A stretch of DNA of 64,000 bases from JBASEY01 sp964404285 (lineage in GTDB: Bacteria > CSSED10-310), in assembly GCA_964404285.1 (NCBI GenBank), contig CAYOJK010000007.1:62001-126000 (forward strand), given 5' to 3'. Below, in pieces: positions 61,062 through 64,000 of the stretch; the first letter of the stretch is position 1, and every line of letters starts with the position of its first letter. The notes beneath the pieces are model-generated. The model did no database searches. It was given only the letters and a program-made list of their open reading frames with translations, and was not told where the DNA came from. Made by a program: the position numbers and the translations under genes.

Positions 61062-62252
61062 TTACGTGACCAGCTTTTTTGCCTCCCTGGCAATAACAAG
61101 CTCTTCATTGGTAGCTATCACCATCACCTTGACCGCCCCCTTAGAGATAATAGGCGATTCAACTGATTCGTTTAGCTTCTGATTGAGTTCAATCCCTAAG
61201 AATTCCAGACCTTCAAGCGCCTTATTACGGATAATTGGATTGTTCTCACCAACACCTCCTGTAAATACGATACAATCAACTCCACCCAGTTCGGCAATAT
61301 AGGCGCCAATATACTTTTTCAGTCGAAGGCAATATACATCGATACTGATTTTTGCTCTGGCATTATCGTTCTCCGCCGCCTTCAAAATATCTCTCATGTC
61401 ATATGATTCTACCCCTGCCAGACCATACATACCCGATTCATGGTTCAACAATGAATTGATCTCATCGTAATTCAACTCTTCTTTTTCCATCAGAAAAGGA
61501 ACGATAGCAGGATCCATATCACCACATCGCGTCCCCATAACCAAACCTTCAAGCGGAGTGAATCCCATCGATGTATCAATTGATTTTCCATATCGAATAG
61601 CCGCAATCGAAGCGCCATTTCCCAAATGACAGGTGATCACTTTTATGTCTTCCACTGAACAATTCATCAATTTAGCGGCTTCAGAACAACAAAACACGTG
61701 TGAGGTTCCATGAAAACCAAACCGTCTGATTTTATATTTTTGATACAACTCATATGGAATTCCATATAGATATGCTTCCGGAGGCATAGTTTGATGGAAC
61801 GCCGTATCAAAGACACCAACTTGCAAAATATTCGGCAGTATTTCCTGACAAACCCGTATGCCTAAAATATTAGGAGGATTGTGTAAGGGCGCCAAATCAG
61901 TACAAGACTCCATCACTTCAACCATTTCTTTATCAACAATGCTTGAACCCGAAAACCGTTCTCCACCATGCACCACTCTGTGGCCAATCGCTTGAATTTC
62001 ATTTATATCTTTCAGGATATTAAACTCTTTTGAAGTAATGACATCCAGTATGGTCGAAAGAGCCTCTTTGTGATTGGGCACTCGTACCTTCTCTTGAAAA
62101 AGACCCTGATTACCATATTTCAGAATAACTTTGCCCATCCTCCTCGAACCAATATTTTCAACTCTACCCTTTCCAAGCGCCTTTTCGGTGTCCATATCAA
62201 ATACCTGGAATTTTATGGACGAACTACCGGCATTGATCACAAGAATTTTCAT
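61062..62252 (-). CDS. ackA: Acetate kinase
   Basis: A 396-residue enzyme interconverting acetyl phosphate and acetate with ATP. MKILVINAGSSSIKFQVF is the nucleotide motif, then GHRVVHGGERF, FDTAFHQTMP, RFGFHGTSH, CHLGNGASIAAI, DTSMGFTPLEGLVMGTRCGDMDP and VFTGGVGENNP. GGGAG lies before this ATG, and the open upstream extension has no family match. No pta gene is beside it. Confidence 0.95.
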   Translation of the reverse strand: MKILVINAGSSSIKFQVFDMDTEKALGKGRVENIGSRRMGKVILKYGNQGLFQEKVRVPNHKEALSTILDVITSKEFNILKDINEIQAIGHRVVHGGERFSGSSIVDKEMVEVMESCTDLAPLHNPPNILGIRVCQEILPNILQVGVFDTAFHQTMPPEAYLYGIPYELYQKYKIRRFGFHGTSHVFCCSEAAKLMNCSVEDIKVITCHLGNGASIAAIRYGKSIDTSMGFTPLEGLVMGTRCGDMDPAIVPFLMEKEELNYDEINSLLNHESGMYGLAGVESYDMRDILKAAENDNARAKISIDVYCLRLKKYIGAYIAELGGVDCIVFTGGVGENNPIIRNKALEGLEFLGIELNQKLNESVESPIISKGAVKVMVIATNEELVIAREAKKLVT

Positions 62253-62313
62253 AGTATCTCCCAAAGTCGCATGTGTATTTCTTAAATGAAAAAACGAACC
62301 CACTACAGGCTCC

Positions 62314-62342
62314 ATAATCGACCTTGACAGCCTGTTTGTCAA
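62314..62342 (-). promoter_or_regulatory. Sigma-70 promoter of ackA
   Basis: On the minus strand TTGACA (62342-62337) and GATTAT (62319-62314) are 17 bases apart. The ackA start is about 60 bases downstream. Confidence 0.55.
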
Positions 62343-62395
62343 CTAATAATAGTTCAGCTCAAATGATTTAAATCTGGATTTATTTAAGATTTTAT

Positions 62396-63856
62396 CTATT
62401 CCACATAACCCAAAGAACGCAGCTTATCCATCTCGCGAATCTCACCAGGATCAAATTCAACTTGTCTAGGCAGTAAATGCATATTTAGAACATTTGTTAT
62501 TTGCTGCATCAGCTTTGTTTTTATTTGTGGATAGCGATCACTGATATCCTCTGTCTCAGAAGGATCTTCTGATATATTGAAAAGCAAATGTTCATCTGTA
62601 TCAATAGCGCTGATCAACTTAAAATGTGGATTATATGCCGCTAAAACAAGACCTTTACTGAGTTCTTTTCGCATTAGCGGTGGCGCCATCGTCATCCAAG
62701 AGGTATTTATGCCGGTTGAATTGAGTATCATGGTTTGTTTCAAATCCATACCCCGGCCAGAAAATTCTTGATTTTCAAACTGACAAATCGACAAAGTCGT
62801 TGGAAAAATATCTTCATGACAGGCAATTGCCTTGGCCACGCGGTTCTGAATTTTGTTCAGCGGGAAACGAACAATCCATGGAACATGTGTTGCTGTTTCC
62901 CATAATCTATCTCCGTGAGCATAAAAATAATCATGCTCAAAGCCTTCCCCATGATCCGAAGTCAAGATTACAAGGGTGCGCTCCCATCGCCCTTTTGATT
63001 GAAGGTAACGCCTCAATTGCTCAAGATGGTAGTCAACATAACACACTTCCGAAAGATACGCCGTCCAGTATTTGTGAAGCGTTTTCGAATCCGTTACAGA
63101 TGTCATCGGATTACTGACTAACACCATAAAATCTTCAGCAGCACGAGCGCGCTCCGCGTGTTCTGAATATTTTTTTATTTGTTCAACGGAATAGTTTTCA
63201 ACTTCTTTATTGATTTCATGGTCATCTCGTAATGAACGTATATAAGGCTCTCTATCTTGATAAGGGGCATGAGGATCGAACAAATGTAGCCAAATAAAAA
63301 AAGGGCTGGAATCAAGTGAATTTAACCAGTTTGTACAACTCGCAATCGTGTCGACTGCGTCTCGTTCTAAATGTGCCTTTGACCATTCATCATCATAAAG
63401 TTCAAACCCGGAATCCAAACCACAAGTTCGCGCTGTCAAAGAATAACCACTTAGAAATGCAGCTGTACGATATCCCGCATCCTTAAACACTTGTGCTAAA
63501 CAGACATGCTTTTGAGAATATTTCATCGCATTTCTAAAGACTTTGTGAGCAATTGGTGACAGTCCTGTCATGATGGTTGTATGTGACGGACCGGTGGTTG
63601 GGACAGGAGCATAAGCTCGTGGAAAAACCATTCCTTTTCGAGACAATGAATCTGAAAATGGGGAATAGACATTAGGATTACCATACGCACCTATAGCATC
63701 AGCTCTGCAAGTATCGATAGTTATCAATAGAACATCCGGGTGGCGAACGCCGGCTATATCCTGAAGTCGGTGAAGGTAATCGTAAGCGTAGTACAAACTA
63801 ATTCCAAGAAAAATCAGTAGGCCTGTCAGAAAAACATAGAACTTACGATAAAACAT
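62396..63856 (-). CDS. Sulfatase-fold hydrolase, membrane-anchored, without the formylglycine Cys
   Basis: A 486-residue protein. One N-terminal membrane segment lies at residues about 7-27. VLLITIDTCRADAIGAYG gives the metal Asp residues. PVPTTGPSHTTIMTGLSP takes the nucleophile position with Thr, where sulfatases have the C/S-x-P-x-R motif. WLHLFDPHAPY and ILTSDHGEGFEHD give further metal ligands. So formylglycine chemistry is unlikely; a phosphotransferase or phosphodiesterase of the LtaS/PE-transferase kind is possible. It overlaps or adjoins the partial gene upstream. Confidence 0.85.
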   Translation of the reverse strand: MFYRKFYVFLTGLLIFLGISLYYAYDYLHRLQDIAGVRHPDVLLITIDTCRADAIGAYGNPNVYSPFSDSLSRKGMVFPRAYAPVPTTGPSHTTIMTGLSPIAHKVFRNAMKYSQKHVCLAQVFKDAGYRTAAFLSGYSLTARTCGLDSGFELYDDEWSKAHLERDAVDTIASCTNWLNSLDSSPFFIWLHLFDPHAPYQDREPYIRSLRDDHEINKEVENYSVEQIKKYSEHAERARAAEDFMVLVSNPMTSVTDSKTLHKYWTAYLSEVCYVDYHLEQLRRYLQSKGRWERTLVILTSDHGEGFEHDYFYAHGDRLWETATHVPWIVRFPLNKIQNRVAKAIACHEDIFPTTLSICQFENQEFSGRGMDLKQTMILNSTGINTSWMTMAPPLMRKELSKGLVLAAYNPHFKLISAIDTDEHLLFNISEDPSETEDISDRYPQIKTKLMQQITNVLNMHLLPRQVEFDPGEIREMDKLRSLGYVE

Positions 63857-63857
63857 A

Positions 63858-64000
63858 TCACTCCTTAAGAAATGAGTCTTTCAACACATAATAAGAAAAA
63901 TAACGTTCATCTACAACCGAGGTTTTTATCGTATACTGAGACAAAAACGCCGGATTGTTCGGTAGATACTTTTCGTTCAAAACAGGTGACGCTCGCAACA
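63858..64000 (-). CDS. C-terminal end of an unidentified protein (5' part outside window)
   Basis: An open frame on the minus strand enters from the right edge and ends with TGA at 63860-63858, one base before the sulfatase-like gene start. The last 46 residues include LNEKYLPNNPAF, SQYTIKTSVVDERYFSYYVLKDSFLKE. Too short to identify. AAGGAG at its end serves as Shine-Dalgarno for the next gene. Confidence 0.6.
   Translation of the reverse strand, partial: LRASPVLNEKYLPNNPAFLSQYTIKTSVVDERYFSYYVLKDSFLKE

Noticed and set aside
1..64000. CRISPR arrays, rRNA genes, prophage or complete insertion sequences
   Set aside because: No regularly spaced repeats, rRNA-like stretches, phage structural genes or transposases were seen.

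Overview
The window (about 43% G+C by eye) comes from a Gram-negative bacterium. Genes for a BamD-like lipoprotein, outer-membrane barrels, a porin, lipoproteins and dispersed peptidoglycan synthesis genes (mraY, murC, murG, murJ) point to a double-membrane cell. DUF507, DUF4416, DUF3467, a TRAP transporter with a T-component, and an archaeal/fungal-type Asd suggest a little-studied anaerobic or environmental lineage of the Deltaproteobacteria, Omnitrophota or Lindowbacteria kind. I cannot place it from one window.

The most interesting region is 40.0-44.3 kb. Two adjacent DUF1573 genes (40086-41312 and 41361-42431) are each interrupted by one in-frame TGA at exactly the same motif position. 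The first Cys of the family's CGCT motif is replaced, giving UGCT. Each TGA is followed by a hairpin whose loop starts at the same distance. A complete selenocysteine tRNA gene with a TCA anticodon, a 6-bp D stem and a long variable arm lies about 1.8 kb downstream (44192-44288). I read these as two selenoproteins of a family I do not know to be described with selenocysteine.

Layout. 1-3.9 kb: FHA protein end, an asparagine-synthetase-like protein without the Cys nucleophile, a B12/radical SAM protein and DUF3467. 3.9-9.1 kb: MTA phosphorylase, then folK-panB-panC-Nif3-GH84 packed as one operon. 9.2-13.7 kb: HEAT protein, mraY, a barrel protein, and a FecR-like secreted protein with a good sigma-54 promoter and paired upstream palindromes. 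13.8-17.1 kb: asd and two glycosyltransferases. 17.3-22 kb: gpsA, spoVG, pmbA, porin, hydrolase. 22.2-25.1 kb: tandem ATP-grasp-like paralogues separated by a hairpin. 25.2-29.5 kb: a restriction-modification island with two methyltransferases, Vsr, a probable endonuclease and an endonuclease remnant. 29.6-36.7 kb: murG-murJ-murC divergent from lepB-plsB. 36.8-39.9 kb: mraZ followed by a divergent FtsZ-like gene, and an amidohydrolase. 42.5-46.4 kb: tRNA-Phe, an RlmD-like methyltransferase, tRNA-Sec, aspartate kinase and an HTH-TPR protein. 47.1-64 kb: tandem DUF507, DUF4416, a phosphodiesterase, a PPIase, a prenyl synthase, an AmrS-like radical SAM enzyme, Maf, an acyl-CoA dehydrogenase, a four-gene TRAP transporter (its T-component apparently starts with CTG), a GGDEF protein, bamD, ackA and a sulfatase-fold protein.

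Most genes are in short operons with 4-bp overlaps and clear Shine-Dalgarno sequences. These were used to trim several over-long reading frames. All family names come from reading motifs, not from database searches.
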